From contig JAEZXH010000021.1 of the NCBI GenBank assembly GCA_023442775.1, forward strand, positions 1 to 64,000: a DNA stretch of 64,000 nt, given 5' to 3'. Made by a program: the position numbers and the translations under genes. The notes under the pieces are model-generated. The model ran no database searches, had not been told where the DNA came from, and saw nothing but the letters and a program-made list of their open reading frames with translations. Origin of the DNA: Bacillota bacterium. Lineage in GTDB: Bacteria > Bacillota > Clostridia > Tissierellales > Peptoniphilaceae. This document shows, piece after piece, positions 48,545-56,820 of the stretch (position 1 is its first letter; each line of letters begins with the position of its first letter).

Positions 48545-49105
48545 TCAGACAATCTTTTCTCCCTCATAGACCTCCCCCTCGGCATCGGGGTGAATCCCGT
48601 ACCACAGGGTCCAAAGGGTTTTGTACTTCACCGCCTGGGCGTGAATTCGCGGCACCTGGTCCTCCTTGCGGGGGATGATCTTTCCCGGCACCCCGACGAC
48701 GAGAGAGTTCGGCGGCACCACCGTCCCCGCAGTGACCACCGCTCCCGCGGCAACGATGCTCCCTCGGCCGATAACGGCGTGATCCAACACCGTCGCCCCC
48801 ATTCCGATGAGACAGTGATCCTCCACCGTCGCCGCATGGACGATGGCACCGTGGCCCACGGTGACGAAATCCCCGAGGATGCAGGGCCCGTCGTCGGAGA
48901 CGTGAAGGACCGCATTGTCCTGGACGTTGGAGTACTCCCCAACCTCAATCCGATTCACGTCCCCACGGGCGGAGACGTTGTGCCAAAAGGAGGCGAACCT
49001 CCCGACGGTGACGTCGCCGACGATCTCCGCACCACTGGCGACGAAACTCTCCTCGTGAAACTTCGGGCTCTTCCCCTGATAACACCGATCCTTCGACGTA
49101 AACAT
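48545..49105 (-). CDS. Gamma-carbonic anhydrase family protein (YrdA/PaaY-like)
   Basis: A 186-residue left-handed beta-helix protein with hexapeptide repeats from about residue 20 to 145 (AEIVGDVTVGRFASFWHNVSARGDVN...). Three His that would bind zinc are visible in NAVLHVSDD and VGHGAIVHAA. The C-terminal helix packs against the helix of a neighbour in the trimer. Members are carbonic anhydrases or acyltransferase-like proteins of unknown role. ATG 49105 overlaps the yaaA stop by one base (TAATG). Confidence 0.88.
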   Translation of the reverse strand: MFTSKDRCYQGKSPKFHEESFVASGAEIVGDVTVGRFASFWHNVSARGDVNRIEVGEYSNVQDNAVLHVSDDGPCILGDFVTVGHGAIVHAATVEDHCLIGMGATVLDHAVIGRGSIVAAGAVVTAGTVVPPNSLVVGVPGKIIPRKEDQVPRIHAQAVKYKTLWTLWYGIHPDAEGEVYEGEKIV

Positions 49106-49845
49106 TACTCTTCCTCCTTTGTAAAGCGCAGGTGGTTCTCCTCGCTTAAGCCCTCATTATAGACCATGCCCAAAATGCTGAGGCCCTTCAGTTCCTCCAC
49201 CGATGCAATCTCTCTTGTGGCCATCTCCCGAAGAAGACTCCCCCGCGCCATCTTCGCATAGGTCGCCTTGGCGCGAAAGCGGGGCTCCCCCTCCTTCATC
49301 ACCCGCTCCCCGAAGGAAACCTGAACCATCCTCTCCCGGATGTTCTTGGAAAAGACGTTGGCGTATTCCGAGGAGGCAATGAGAAGAATCGGCTCCTCTT
49401 CATTGTGAGCCCACTCCTCTAAAACCTTTCGCCAAAATACCTCGAGGCGCACCCCCGACACCTCGAGGCGATCCTTCATGTCAAGGCGAAGGCCGTGAAT
49501 CGATGCCCCAGCAGGAATGAGGCCGTAGACTGCCGAGAGGATGAAGAGATGCTCATCGAGATACTCCCTCGCCTTGGCATCGAGGCTCTCCCAGTCCAAG
49601 TACTGAAACTGGAGCCCAGAAAAACCCTCCACCGCCATGACTCCAGGACCCTTTCCAAAGTCCTGAAGAAGAGTCTCTGCCTTCTCCAAGAGTTCCCCCT
49701 CAATGTGGAGAAGCTCCCCGCGCTCCTCTTTTGACAGGGCGCCATAAGCCCGCAGCACCTCCTCAGTCTCCTTGGGAAACATCAGCGTCTCAACTCCCGG
49801 GTTTGCGGGTCTCATGGTCTTCGTTGGCGAGCACAAAATCTTCAT
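49105..49845 (-). CDS. yaaA: Peroxide stress protein YaaA (DUF328)
   Basis: A 246-residue cytoplasmic protein. MKILCSPTKTMRP at the start, FSGLQFQYLDWESLDAKAREYLDEHLFILSAVYGLIPAG in the middle and the late RAKATYAKMARG match the YaaA family, which lowers free intracellular iron under H2O2 stress in E. coli and binds DNA. ATG 49845 follows AAAGGAGGATTGCC. Co-transcribed with the gamma-carbonic anhydrase gene. Confidence 0.92.
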   Translation of the reverse strand: MKILCSPTKTMRPANPGVETLMFPKETEEVLRAYGALSKEERGELLHIEGELLEKAETLLQDFGKGPGVMAVEGFSGLQFQYLDWESLDAKAREYLDEHLFILSAVYGLIPAGASIHGLRLDMKDRLEVSGVRLEVFWRKVLEEWAHNEEEPILLIASSEYANVFSKNIRERMVQVSFGERVMKEGEPRFRAKATYAKMARGSLLREMATREIASVEELKGLSILGMVYNEGLSEENHLRFTKEEE

Positions 49846-49884
49846 CGGCAATCCTCCTTTCTCCCCAGAATACCATAGACCCAA

Positions 49885-49915
49885 TAAAAAATCACCCCGG
49901 CGCGAACCGAGGTGA
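49885..49915 (-). terminator. Terminator of the flavodoxin lipoprotein gene
   Basis: TCACCTCGG-TTCGCG-CCGGGGTGA on the minus strand and six T. Confidence 0.88.
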
Positions 49916-49927
49916 AGTATCCAAGTG

Positions 49928-50512
49928 TTATTTTCCAAGGAAGGCGTTGATGGTGGCCTCGTCGGCATCCTTTTCAAAACGCGCACCCTTTTCCCAGGTG
50001 ATGTTGGGATAGGTGGCCTTTAAGGCATCTTCCGTGGGGGCGATGTCTTGGGAACCCGAGGTGCAGAAGGGAATCACCGTCTTGCCATCGAGGCCAGCAG
50101 CTTCGATGAAGGTGTTCACCACGCGAGGAGCTTCCCCGTTCCAGATGGGATAGCCAAGATAGATGGTGTCCGCATCGGCGACATTGGGAACAGCGGCGAG
50201 TTCAGGACGCGCTGCTTTATCCTTTTGTTCCGTTGCGGTACGGGTGGTCTCTTCCTTGCCGAAATCTGCTTCGGTGTAAGCAACCTTCGGTTCAATAGCT
50301 TGCGCCTCCACGCCGAGGCTTGCCGCCATCTTCTCCGCCACAGCCTTGGTGTTGCCCGTAGCACTAAAATAGACAACAGCCACCTTCTTGCCCGCGTCTT
50401 GGGCCGCATCGGTGCTGGAATTATTGGTCGCGTTTTGAGCCTTGTTGGTGGTCGAGCAGGCACTCAACAGCACTGCAAAACACGCCAAGAGAGCGAAAAT
50501 TCTACGTTTCAT
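49928..50512 (-). CDS. Flavodoxin lipoprotein
   Basis: A 194-residue exported flavodoxin. The lipobox LLSAC (Cys19) and a Ser/Thr/Asn-rich linker (to about residue 42) tether a flavodoxin-like domain that starts VAVVYFSATGNTKAVAEKMA, the FMN phosphate loop. YLGYPIWNGEAPRVVNTF follows, with the aromatic FMN-stacking residues, then TVIPFCTSGSQDI. An FMN domain outside the membrane implies extracellular electron transfer or flavin redox chemistry. The promoter lies inside the end of the upstream ABC-F gene. Confidence 0.9.
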   Translation of the reverse strand: MKRRIFALLACFAVLLSACSTTNKAQNATNNSSTDAAQDAGKKVAVVYFSATGNTKAVAEKMAASLGVEAQAIEPKVAYTEADFGKEETTRTATEQKDKAARPELAAVPNVADADTIYLGYPIWNGEAPRVVNTFIEAAGLDGKTVIPFCTSGSQDIAPTEDALKATYPNITWEKGARFEKDADEATINAFLGK

Positions 50513-50563
50513 TCTTTTCCTCCTTGCTTTTTTTGCGCTTCTATGCGCAGGGGGACATATTTG

Positions 50564-50592
50564 ATTCTAGGGGATTGTTAGAACCTTGTCAA
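50564..50592 (-). promoter_or_regulatory. Promoter of the flavodoxin lipoprotein gene
   Basis: Minus strand TTGACA (50592-50587), a 17-nt spacer and TAGAAT (50569-50564). It overlaps the last codons of the ABC-F gene. Confidence 0.8.
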
Positions 50593-52129
50593 GATTTTGT
50601 GAAATCGTAGACGAGAAACTTGCCCCTCTCTTCGAAGAGGCACAATCTAAAGAACAAGGTTCCTCGATGGTCATCGTCTTCGTGGCAATCCCCTCTCGAA
50701 AAGAGAGATCGTGCTCCACGAAGATCATCGTCGGCGCAAAGTCTAGAATTACCTTCTCAATCTGCATCCGCGCGAAGAGGTCGATGTGATTGAGGGGCTC
50801 GTCCCAGACGTAGAGGTGGGCCCTCTCACAGAGACTTCGCCCTAAGAGGACTTTTTTCTTCTGCCCCTCGGAGAACTCTTCCATTCTCTTCTCGAATTGA
50901 TTGGGCGACACCCCCATCTTGTGAAGAATCGCCTTCAATAAGCTCTCCTCCACGCCGCTCTCCCTTGCAAACTCCGCGAGAGTTCCGCGTAGCATGGAAG
51001 TATCTTGGGCCACATAGGAGATGACGAGACCAGACCCCTTGGAGACGCGCCCACTGTGGGGGATGTCTTCTCCTAAGAGGAGCTTGAGAAGACTCGTCTT
51101 TCCAGACCCATTCTTCCCATCGAGGGCAATGCGCTCCCCTCCCTTAATGGAAAAGGAAAGGGGACGACAGATCTCCTTTCCCCGAACCCTTGGCGCCACC
51201 TCGGAGAAGGTGACGAGAGTGCCCGAGCGGTAGGAAAGGGGCGTAAGCTTTAGCTCTTCTGCGGTTTCCACGTCTTTGAGAAGAGAGGCCTTCTCCTCGA
51301 TGGCCCGCTGCTGACGCAAGGCGATGGACTTCGCCCGTTTCATCATCTTCGCAGATTTTCCCCCGATATAGCCCCGGTCCACTGGTCCATTCCCAAACTT
51401 TGACGCCTCCACACGATCCGACCAAAGAGTCGTCCGCTGCGCCGCCTTCTTCATCTGAGAAATACTCTTCTTTAAGTCCTTATTGCGCGCAAGTTCAGAT
51501 TCTTGCTGCGCTTCGAAGTTCGACAACCAGGAAGAAAAATTTCCCCGTTGCAACTCAATACTCGATCGGTTGATGGCGAGAATGTGGTCCACACATCCAT
51601 CTAAAAAGGAGCGGTCGTGGGAGACGAGGATGAACCCCTTTTTCCGCTTAAGATAGGCCGCGACAATCTCTCGGCCCCTCCGATCCAGGTGATTCGTCGG
51701 TTCATCAATGAGGGCCACGCATCCTTCCTTGAGAAAGAGCCCCGCCAGAAGGACCTTCGTCTGCTCCCCGTGAGAAAGGGTGGAAAACGGCCTGTAGAGC
51801 ACCTCCTCGGAGACCTCGAGGAGGGAAAGTTCTCGCAACCAATGCCACTCTTCCGCGGCGGGGCAAATCTCAGAGAGAACCTCCATCGTATTCCTGTCCC
51901 TCTCCCTCACAGGAGCGGGAAAGTAGTCAAACTCCACAGAGGCCTGAATCTTCCCCTTGTGCTCGTATTTTCCCAGTAAGAGCTGTAAAAAAGTCGTCTT
52001 TCCCCTGCCGTTTCGTCCAATGAGTCCAAGCTTCCATTCCGTATCCAGGTGCAGATTGACGTCCTCAAAGATCTTCTCCTCACTGGTGGGGTAGGAGAAG
52101 GTGAGGTGTTTTACGCGAATCATTGACAT
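50567..52129 (-). CDS. ABC-F ribosomal protection protein, Lsa-like
   Basis: A 520-residue soluble protein with two ABC ATPase domains and no membrane segments. Domain 1 has Walker A GRNGRGKTTF (about 38) and signature TLSHGEQTKVLL with ALIDEPTNHLD. An interdomain linker (about 190-290) follows. Domain 2 has GKNGSGKTSL, EFSEGQKKKVLL and VWDEPLNHID. Order and the opening MSMIRVKHLTFSYPTSEEKIFEDVN fit the Lsa subfamily, which displaces lincosamide, streptogramin A and pleuromutilin antibiotics from the ribosome. The leader upstream has a classic attenuator, supporting an antibiotic-induced role. The exact drug spectrum cannot be read. Confidence 0.9.
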   Translation of the reverse strand: MSMIRVKHLTFSYPTSEEKIFEDVNLHLDTEWKLGLIGRNGRGKTTFLQLLLGKYEHKGKIQASVEFDYFPAPVRERDRNTMEVLSEICPAAEEWHWLRELSLLEVSEEVLYRPFSTLSHGEQTKVLLAGLFLKEGCVALIDEPTNHLDRRGREIVAAYLKRKKGFILVSHDRSFLDGCVDHILAINRSSIELQRGNFSSWLSNFEAQQESELARNKDLKKSISQMKKAAQRTTLWSDRVEASKFGNGPVDRGYIGGKSAKMMKRAKSIALRQQRAIEEKASLLKDVETAEELKLTPLSYRSGTLVTFSEVAPRVRGKEICRPLSFSIKGGERIALDGKNGSGKTSLLKLLLGEDIPHSGRVSKGSGLVISYVAQDTSMLRGTLAEFARESGVEESLLKAILHKMGVSPNQFEKRMEEFSEGQKKKVLLGRSLCERAHLYVWDEPLNHIDLFARMQIEKVILDFAPTMIFVEHDLSFREGIATKTMTIEEPCSLDCASSKRGASFSSTISQNLDKVLTIP

Positions 52130-52153
52130 ACACAGTCCTCCTTGCTTCTTGGT

Positions 52154-52352
52154 AAAAAAAGAGCTGCAAGAAAGTCCCTCCTTGCAGCTAGAGCACCGTC
52201 AAATCGGCGGCTCTCATCCCGAGCCGCCTCTCGCGCGCGTCAACTGAAAAGATGCTTCACTTTCTTGCAATGGGCGCAATGATCCCGCCAAAGGGCATCA
52301 CTGCATTCCAACTTACTTGCAAGAACTATGAATCATCTCTTCACCTCACTTG
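52154..52352 (-). promoter_or_regulatory. Ribosome-mediated transcription attenuator of the ABC-F gene
   Basis: Four complementary segments are arranged in order on the minus strand. (1) TTCTTGCAA (52326-52318) lies inside a 7-codon leader ORF. (2) TTGCAAGAAAGT is at 52270-52259. (3) AGCTGCAAG is at 52189-52181. (4) ACTTTCTTGCAGCT is at 52175-52162, followed by seven T. 3:4 is the terminator. 1:2 or 2:4 (11 bp) are alternatives; stalling on the leader would free 2 to capture 4 and open the terminator. An extra GGCGGCTC hairpin lies at 52206-52230. Confidence 0.82.
52313..52336 (-). CDS. Leader peptide of the ABC-F attenuator
   Basis: ATG 52336 follows GAGGTGAAGAG and encodes MIHSSCK before TAA 52313. 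Its last codons form segment 1 of the attenuator, so a ribosome stalled here covers it. Short leader peptides of this kind sense ribosome-targeting antibiotics upstream of ABC-F and Erm genes. Confidence 0.72.
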   Translation of the reverse strand: MIHSSCK

Positions 52353-52365
52353 TATTGTTATTTTG

Positions 52366-52394
52366 AGTGTATCATAGTTTCCCCGAGAAAACAA
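52366..52394 (-). promoter_or_regulatory. Promoter of the ABC-F leader
   Basis: Minus strand TTGTTT (52394-52389), a 17-nt spacer and TACACT (52371-52366), about 30 nt before the leader ATG. Confidence 0.7.
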
Positions 52395-52631
52395 GGATTG
52401 CCCCATCTTCAAAGATTCTCATCTTGCACACCAGTCTGTTCTTCTTTGCCATGATTTCTTAGTAACCTACGTACCTACTCGCGAATCGAATCTCGTATCT
52501 TTAGGATGAGTAAATCTTTCTGACTTCTAATATTTTCTGGCTCGCTAGGATTCGGACACAGCATTTTCCTCTAAAAATTAAGCTTATCTCTACCGTGCTA
52601 TTACTAGGTGTTAAAAAAAGCAACAATGGGT

Positions 52632-52654
52632 ATACACCATCCAGGATGGTGTAT
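52632..52654. promoter_or_regulatory. 23-bp perfect palindrome upstream of the HEPN-motif gene
   Basis: ATACACCATCC-A-GGATGGTGTAT, 11-bp arms, 46 nt before ATG 52701. Probably an operator at the promoter, which would lie in the AT-rich stretch just after it, or an RNA hairpin in the 5' leader. The 240 nt to its left are AT-rich and show no gene. Confidence 0.6.
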
Positions 52655-52700
52655 TGATTCCGTATATTTTTATCCAATATATAGTTAGAAGGAGAACAAG

Positions 52701-53684
52701 ATGGGAAACCCAAATAACCCTACTAGATGCCCAATGTTCAAGGCGACTTATGATGCTTGCGAAGAACTCACTCGCACCTTCAGCTCTATTTGGCGCATAT
52801 ATGCTGGATTGATAAAGTTGTATGATGATACCACGGATTTTTATAGAAACAAACCTGATGCTTCAAATGAAGAAGCTGAGCAAAAAATATTAGGGGGAAG
52901 GCCCATTCAAGGACTCGACTTGAAACACCTGGCAACAAAGTCGAGCTTAGAAGATTCGGAACAATATATTGCAAGAATGTTGCTTATAAACTCTATAGCG
53001 ATCTTCGATGAATGGGTCGAGAACTTTGTTAGGGCCACTATTTTAGAAGACACGTCGGAAACAACACAAACTAATTGGGCCGTTATCACGCCCAATAAAC
53101 CAACCTCTTCACAGATTGAAAAAGCTTTTAAATCAGGCTGCTTTGAAGTCTATACAAGTGTTCTTGAATTAGAACGACCTTCTAAGCTAGCTGATGCCTT
53201 TTCCTGCATTGAGCATCGGCAAGATAAATACTTAGAGTCTTTACACTCAATTTTCAAGTACTTTAAACACTGTAGAAATTGCTGTGCTCACGGGGATAAA
53301 ACATTCAACGACAAATGCGAAGAGAGTTATAGAATCTTGAAATCTATATCTCCTAAAGATTGTGGTATGGACGAAGTCCCTGCATTTGCGCCGTCACATA
53401 AAGGTGATGAATTAATCCTCATACTGAGGGGTGTAGTTGGTTTCACTCATGTGTTAATCCGGATTATGAAACATTTCGACGCTCTTGCTACCCAATATTT
53501 GGCAGTCGAGAACGAGCTCAAACAAGAAGTCTTGCCAAGATTTATTGAATCAAAAAAGAAAAGTCATAAATTTAAAGAAGGTATGATAGAGAAGTTATTA
53601 GCAAGAACCCATCACTGTCCTCCTCAGGCAGGAAGGGCTATTGACATTTATGAATTCTTGGAGGAGGAGGCATCTAAGAAGTAA
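52701..53684 (+). CDS. HEPN-motif protein, probable defence or toxin gene
   Basis: A 327-residue soluble, helical protein of no named family. KHCRNCCAHGD (Arg192 to His197) fits the R-x4-H motif of HEPN ribonucleases, with the usual polar residue after Arg. A long helix before it (LESLHSIFKYF) would be the second HEPN helix. No membrane or signal segments. Codon use and base composition are clearly AT-richer than both flanking genes, a sign of transfer. AGAAGGAGAACAAG precedes ATG 52701. No antitoxin gene is adjacent, so it may be a single-gene abortive-infection type protein. Confidence 0.65.
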   Translation: MGNPNNPTRCPMFKATYDACEELTRTFSSIWRIYAGLIKLYDDTTDFYRNKPDASNEEAEQKILGGRPIQGLDLKHLATKSSLEDSEQYIARMLLINSIAIFDEWVENFVRATILEDTSETTQTNWAVITPNKPTSSQIEKAFKSGCFEVYTSVLELERPSKLADAFSCIEHRQDKYLESLHSIFKYFKHCRNCCAHGDKTFNDKCEESYRILKSISPKDCGMDEVPAFAPSHKGDELILILRGVVGFTHVLIRIMKHFDALATQYLAVENELKQEVLPRFIESKKKSHKFKEGMIEKLLARTHHCPPQAGRAIDIYEFLEEEASKK

Positions 53685-53718
53685 AAAAGTTCGTTGACTA
53701 TAGTCAACGAACTTTTTT
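53683..53718. terminator. 18-bp perfect inverted repeat, bidirectional terminator
   Basis: AAAAAAGTTCGTTGACTA followed directly by its exact complement. A and T runs on both ends give terminator shape in both directions, for the HEPN gene (+) and guaA (-). Confidence 0.88.
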
Positions 53719-53776
53719 ACTAGAATAGAGATTCATGTAAAGTATCGGTTATTTGGAAACCAAACTAATCTCCTCA

Positions 53777-55309
53777 TCACTCCCACTCGATGGTTGCCGG
53801 GGGTTTGGAGGTGATGTCGTAGACGATGCGGTTGATGTGGGGGACTTCGCCGACGATGCGACGGCTGACGATGTCCAGGACGTCGTAGGGGATGCGGCTC
53901 CAGTCGGCGGTCATGAAATCGGTAGTTTCCACGGCGCGCAGGGCGAGGGTGTAGTCATAGGTGCGGTAGTCGCCCATGACCCCGACGCTGCGGTTTCCCG
54001 TGAGGACGGCGAAGTATTGGTTGATGGAGGGAGCGAGGCCGGCTTTCGCAATCTCCTCCCGATAGATGGCGTCAGCATCCCGCAAGATGTCGAGCTTTTC
54101 CTTCGTGACTTCACCGATGACGCGAATGCCAAGTCCTGGCCCGGGGAAGGGTTGGCGGGTGACGAGGGTTTCGTCGAGGCCCACTTCCCGGCCGAGGGCG
54201 CGGACTTCGTCCTTAAAGAGGTCGCGCAAGGGTTCGATGAGGCCCTTGAAATCCACGACGGCGGGGAGTCCTCCCACGTTGTGGTGACTCTTGATGACGG
54301 CAGCGTCTCCGAGTCCGGACTCGATGATGTCGGGGTAGATGGTGCCCTGGGCGAGGAAGTCCACGGAGCCAATCTTCTTCCCCTCGTCTTCGAAGACGCG
54401 GATGAATTCTTCTCCGATGATCTTGCGCTTTTCTTCGGGGTCGACGACGCCGGAGAGGCGGGCGAGGAATCGCTCTTCGGCGTTGACGCGAATGAAGTGC
54501 ATGCCAGAATCCTTAAAGGCAGCTTCCACTTCATCCCCTTCGTTTTTCCGCATGAGGCCGTGGTCCACAAAGATGCAGGTGAGTTGGTCCCCGATGGCCT
54601 TGGAGATGAGTTTTGCACAGACGGAGGAGTCCACGCCTCCCGAGAGGGCGAGGAGGACCTTCCCATCGCCGACGGTGTTGCGGATGTCCTCGATGGCCAT
54701 TTGGGCGTAGTTCTTCATGGTCCAGTCCCCACGGGCGCCGCAGACCTTGGTGAGGAAGGCGCCGAGCATGAGGTCGCCACCGGCGGTGTGGTTCACCTCT
54801 GGGTGGTACTGCATGGCGTAGAGGCCGCGGGTCTCGTCCATCATCGCGGCGTACTCCGTGGCGTCGGTGGAGGCGATGCCGCTAAATCCCTCGGGGAGGG
54901 TGTTGACCTTGTCCTGGTGGCTCATCCAGACGATGCCCTCGTTGCCGAGATCCTCAAAGAGGACGCTCTGACGGTCGAAATAGGTCACCGTCTTTCCAAA
55001 TTCTCGTTGAGCGGCGCAGATGACCTCTCCGCCCAAGTCCTTGGCCATGCGCTGCATGCCGTAGCAGAGGCCGAGAATCGGGATGCCGAGGGTGTAGATC
55101 TTCGGGTCGATCTCCGGGGCTCCCTCTTCATAGACGGAGTTGGGTCCGCCGGTAAAGATGATGCCGATAGGCTTTTTCTCTTCAATGACGGCGAGGGCCT
55201 TGTGATAGGGCACCACCTCGCAATAGACGTTCTTCTCACGGACGCGCCGTGCAATAAGTTGATTGTACTGTCCGCCGAAATCGACGACGACGATCTCTTG
55301 ATGCTTCAT
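53777..55309 (-). CDS. guaA: GMP synthase (glutamine-hydrolysing)
   Basis: A 510-residue two-domain enzyme converting XMP, ATP and glutamine to GMP. The glutamine amidotransferase domain (1-190) has GLCYGMQRMA (catalytic Cys) and MQYHPEVNHT (His-x-Glu). The ATP-pyrophosphatase domain has LALSGGVDSSVCA (PP-loop) and the C-terminal dimerisation domain ends ITSKPPATIEWE. ATG 55309 follows AAGGGGAGACGAG. An open frame to 55513 crosses the repeat-containing leader and is not coding. No purine riboswitch was seen. Confidence 0.96.
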   Translation of the reverse strand: MKHQEIVVVDFGGQYNQLIARRVREKNVYCEVVPYHKALAVIEEKKPIGIIFTGGPNSVYEEGAPEIDPKIYTLGIPILGLCYGMQRMAKDLGGEVICAAQREFGKTVTYFDRQSVLFEDLGNEGIVWMSHQDKVNTLPEGFSGIASTDATEYAAMMDETRGLYAMQYHPEVNHTAGGDLMLGAFLTKVCGARGDWTMKNYAQMAIEDIRNTVGDGKVLLALSGGVDSSVCAKLISKAIGDQLTCIFVDHGLMRKNEGDEVEAAFKDSGMHFIRVNAEERFLARLSGVVDPEEKRKIIGEEFIRVFEDEGKKIGSVDFLAQGTIYPDIIESGLGDAAVIKSHHNVGGLPAVVDFKGLIEPLRDLFKDEVRALGREVGLDETLVTRQPFPGPGLGIRVIGEVTKEKLDILRDADAIYREEIAKAGLAPSINQYFAVLTGNRSVGVMGDYRTYDYTLALRAVETTDFMTADWSRIPYDVLDIVSRRIVGEVPHINRIVYDITSKPPATIEWE

Positions 55310-55331
55310 CTCGTCTCCCCTTTCTGTCCCT

Positions 55332-55337
55332 ATTATA
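55332..55337 (-). promoter_or_regulatory. -10 element of the guaA promoter
   Basis: TATAAT on the minus strand, 22 nt before ATG 55309. The nearest -35-like hexamer, TTGAGA (55363-55358), is 20 nt away, at the end of a repeat copy. Confidence 0.5.
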
Positions 55338-55357
55338 CACGACATTGAAAAGGTCCG

Positions 55358-55500
55358 TCTCAAAAATGCAATAATCCCCACTGGGAAGCGTCTCAAAAAT
55401 TTTACACCTTCGCTTAAACCCCGCACATACTGCCACGGCTTGAAGAATTCTATCTCAAAAATGCAACATCCTTCCATGGGGGGTGCCCCAGATTTTACAC
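55358..55500. repeat. Two imperfect direct repeats in the guaA leader
   Basis: On the minus strand GTGTAAAAT, then 20-22 nt, then TTGCATTTTTGAGA occurs twice (55500-55453 and 55407-55358). ATTTTTGAGA appears a third time within the second copy. The rest of this 319-nt gap shows only promoters. Repeats of this kind are often scars of IS ends or MITE-like elements. Confidence 0.6.
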
Positions 55501-55586
55501 ACCTCGACCACACGATCCTTTTACTTGACGATTTTTCGAAAATCCTAGAAAAATTAAATCTTCATCGCTTTTCTTATCGCCACTTG

Positions 55587-55595
55587 TGTTATACT
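55587..55595 (+). promoter_or_regulatory. Extended -10 promoter of the stalk-domain protein gene
   Basis: TGTTATACT, 33 nt before ATG 55629. Confidence 0.6.
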
Positions 55596-55628
55596 TTCGG
55601 TGTATCGTTTTCTTAGAAAGGAGAACCC

Positions 55629-56780
55629 ATGAAAAGAAGATCCCTACTTATCCTCATGGCGGTTCTCATGCTCGTTGCAGTGCCGATGAGTGCCTTCGCC
55701 GTTCGCCACCAAGAACGGGACATCAAGATCATCGTCAACGTCAATGGGGATGAACACATTGTCATGAGCGACGTCTCGCCCTTTAATGCCTATGACCGGA
55801 CTTATCTTCCCTTGCGCTTCATCAGTGAGGAATTTGGGGCAGAGGTCTCTTGGAATCAAGCCAAGAAGCAAGCTACGGTGAAGAAAGATGGAAAGACCAT
55901 TGTCTTTACCGTGGACAAGAAGGACTACACCGTCAACGGAGAGCGCCGCTCCTTCGATCGTCCCGTCCTCTTGCGCGACGACCGGACCTTCATTCCCACC
56001 CGCGCCATTGCCGAAGCCCTTGGCATCCCCGTGGACTACAACCAAGACTACAACGCGGTCTACATCGGGGAAAATCCGCGCTACAACGCCTACTTCCCCA
56101 TCGTCTACTACATGGGTATCTTGGATCCCGTCCGCTCCGACTACAAGGTCAACTTCGTCACCTTGAAACTCGACAGCAACGGAAGCATTACCACCTTCAC
56201 CTCGGTGGCGAAACTCTTCACCGCCGTCGAAGCAGACTTCGTGACCTACATCACCACCGGAACTTCTCAATATGGTGTCTCCGGACCCCACTACGATCCC
56301 TCGAGTCAGACCATGACCACGGGGTCGTCGCAAACTGCCAAAGTAGTCGTGAAAGCTCCTCAAACAAGAGTTGAATCCGAGCGTCAGCTTCGCGATGACC
56401 AGTACGTTGCCCCCACCTCTGATCCCCTTGTGGGCACCTGGTATGGACCTTCTGGCTTCAACAATGAGGACACTGGTGAATCTTTTGATATCTATCAGTA
56501 CGTCTATATCACAAAAGTCGGGACGAATCGCTATCTCTTGAAGAAACGCAACATCCTCGCCTCCGATTCTTCCTCTGAATGCTATACAGAGCAATATGGC
56601 ACCTTTGATCCCTCGTCTCAAACTCTGACTTTACAAGAGAGCCACACATTCTATGGAGCGACAGGGTACTTTTCTACTTTTCCTAGGCTACGGAGCGATC
56701 AAGATACTATGGTCCTTTCCCAAAATGGGACTCACCTCTCATCTCAGAAATACTCGAATACCTATTGTGACAAATACTAA
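55629..56780 (+). CDS. Secreted stalk-domain (copper amine oxidase N-like) protein
   Basis: A 383-residue exported protein. The signal peptide LLILMAVLMLVAVPMSAFA is cleaved near residue 24. Residues 30-155 form the copper amine oxidase N-terminal domain: VNGDEHIVMSDVSPF, then the duplicated pattern RTYLPLRFISEEFGAEVSW and RTFIPTRAIAEALGIPVDY, with the KKDYTVNG strand between. Residues 160-383 are a Ser/Thr/Tyr-rich beta domain (GTWYGPSGFN...SQTLTLQESHTFYG) resembling lipocalin-like or Sbi-like sheets. It probably sits in the envelope. The second such protein in the window (see 12950). Single-gene transcript. Confidence 0.87.
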   Translation: MKRRSLLILMAVLMLVAVPMSAFAVRHQERDIKIIVNVNGDEHIVMSDVSPFNAYDRTYLPLRFISEEFGAEVSWNQAKKQATVKKDGKTIVFTVDKKDYTVNGERRSFDRPVLLRDDRTFIPTRAIAEALGIPVDYNQDYNAVYIGENPRYNAYFPIVYYMGILDPVRSDYKVNFVTLKLDSNGSITTFTSVAKLFTAVEADFVTYITTGTSQYGVSGPHYDPSSQTMTTGSSQTAKVVVKAPQTRVESERQLRDDQYVAPTSDPLVGTWYGPSGFNNEDTGESFDIYQYVYITKVGTNRYLLKKRNILASDSSSECYTEQYGTFDPSSQTLTLQESHTFYGATGYFSTFPRLRSDQDTMVLSQNGTHLSSQKYSNTYCDKY

Positions 56781-56806
56781 AAAACACGCCCTCGGGCGTG
56801 TTTTTT
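56779..56806. terminator. Bidirectional terminator
   Basis: ACACGCCC-TC-GGGCGTGT stem with A6/T6 flanks. Confidence 0.92.
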
Positions 56807-56820
56807 ATTTCCCTATTCGC

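Noticed and set aside
47054..49162. 702-codon plus-strand frame opposite MATE and gamma-carbonic anhydrase
   Set aside because: Its translation is a charged, repetitive shadow spanning two well-supported genes and a terminator on the other strand.
53753..55348. 531-codon plus-strand frame opposite guaA
   Set aside because: It is a shadow of guaA; the translation is Asp/Gly/Val-rich without domains.
55310..55628. Purine riboswitch in front of guaA
   Set aside because: No conserved aptamer core or terminator was found; the gap instead contains repeats and two promoters.
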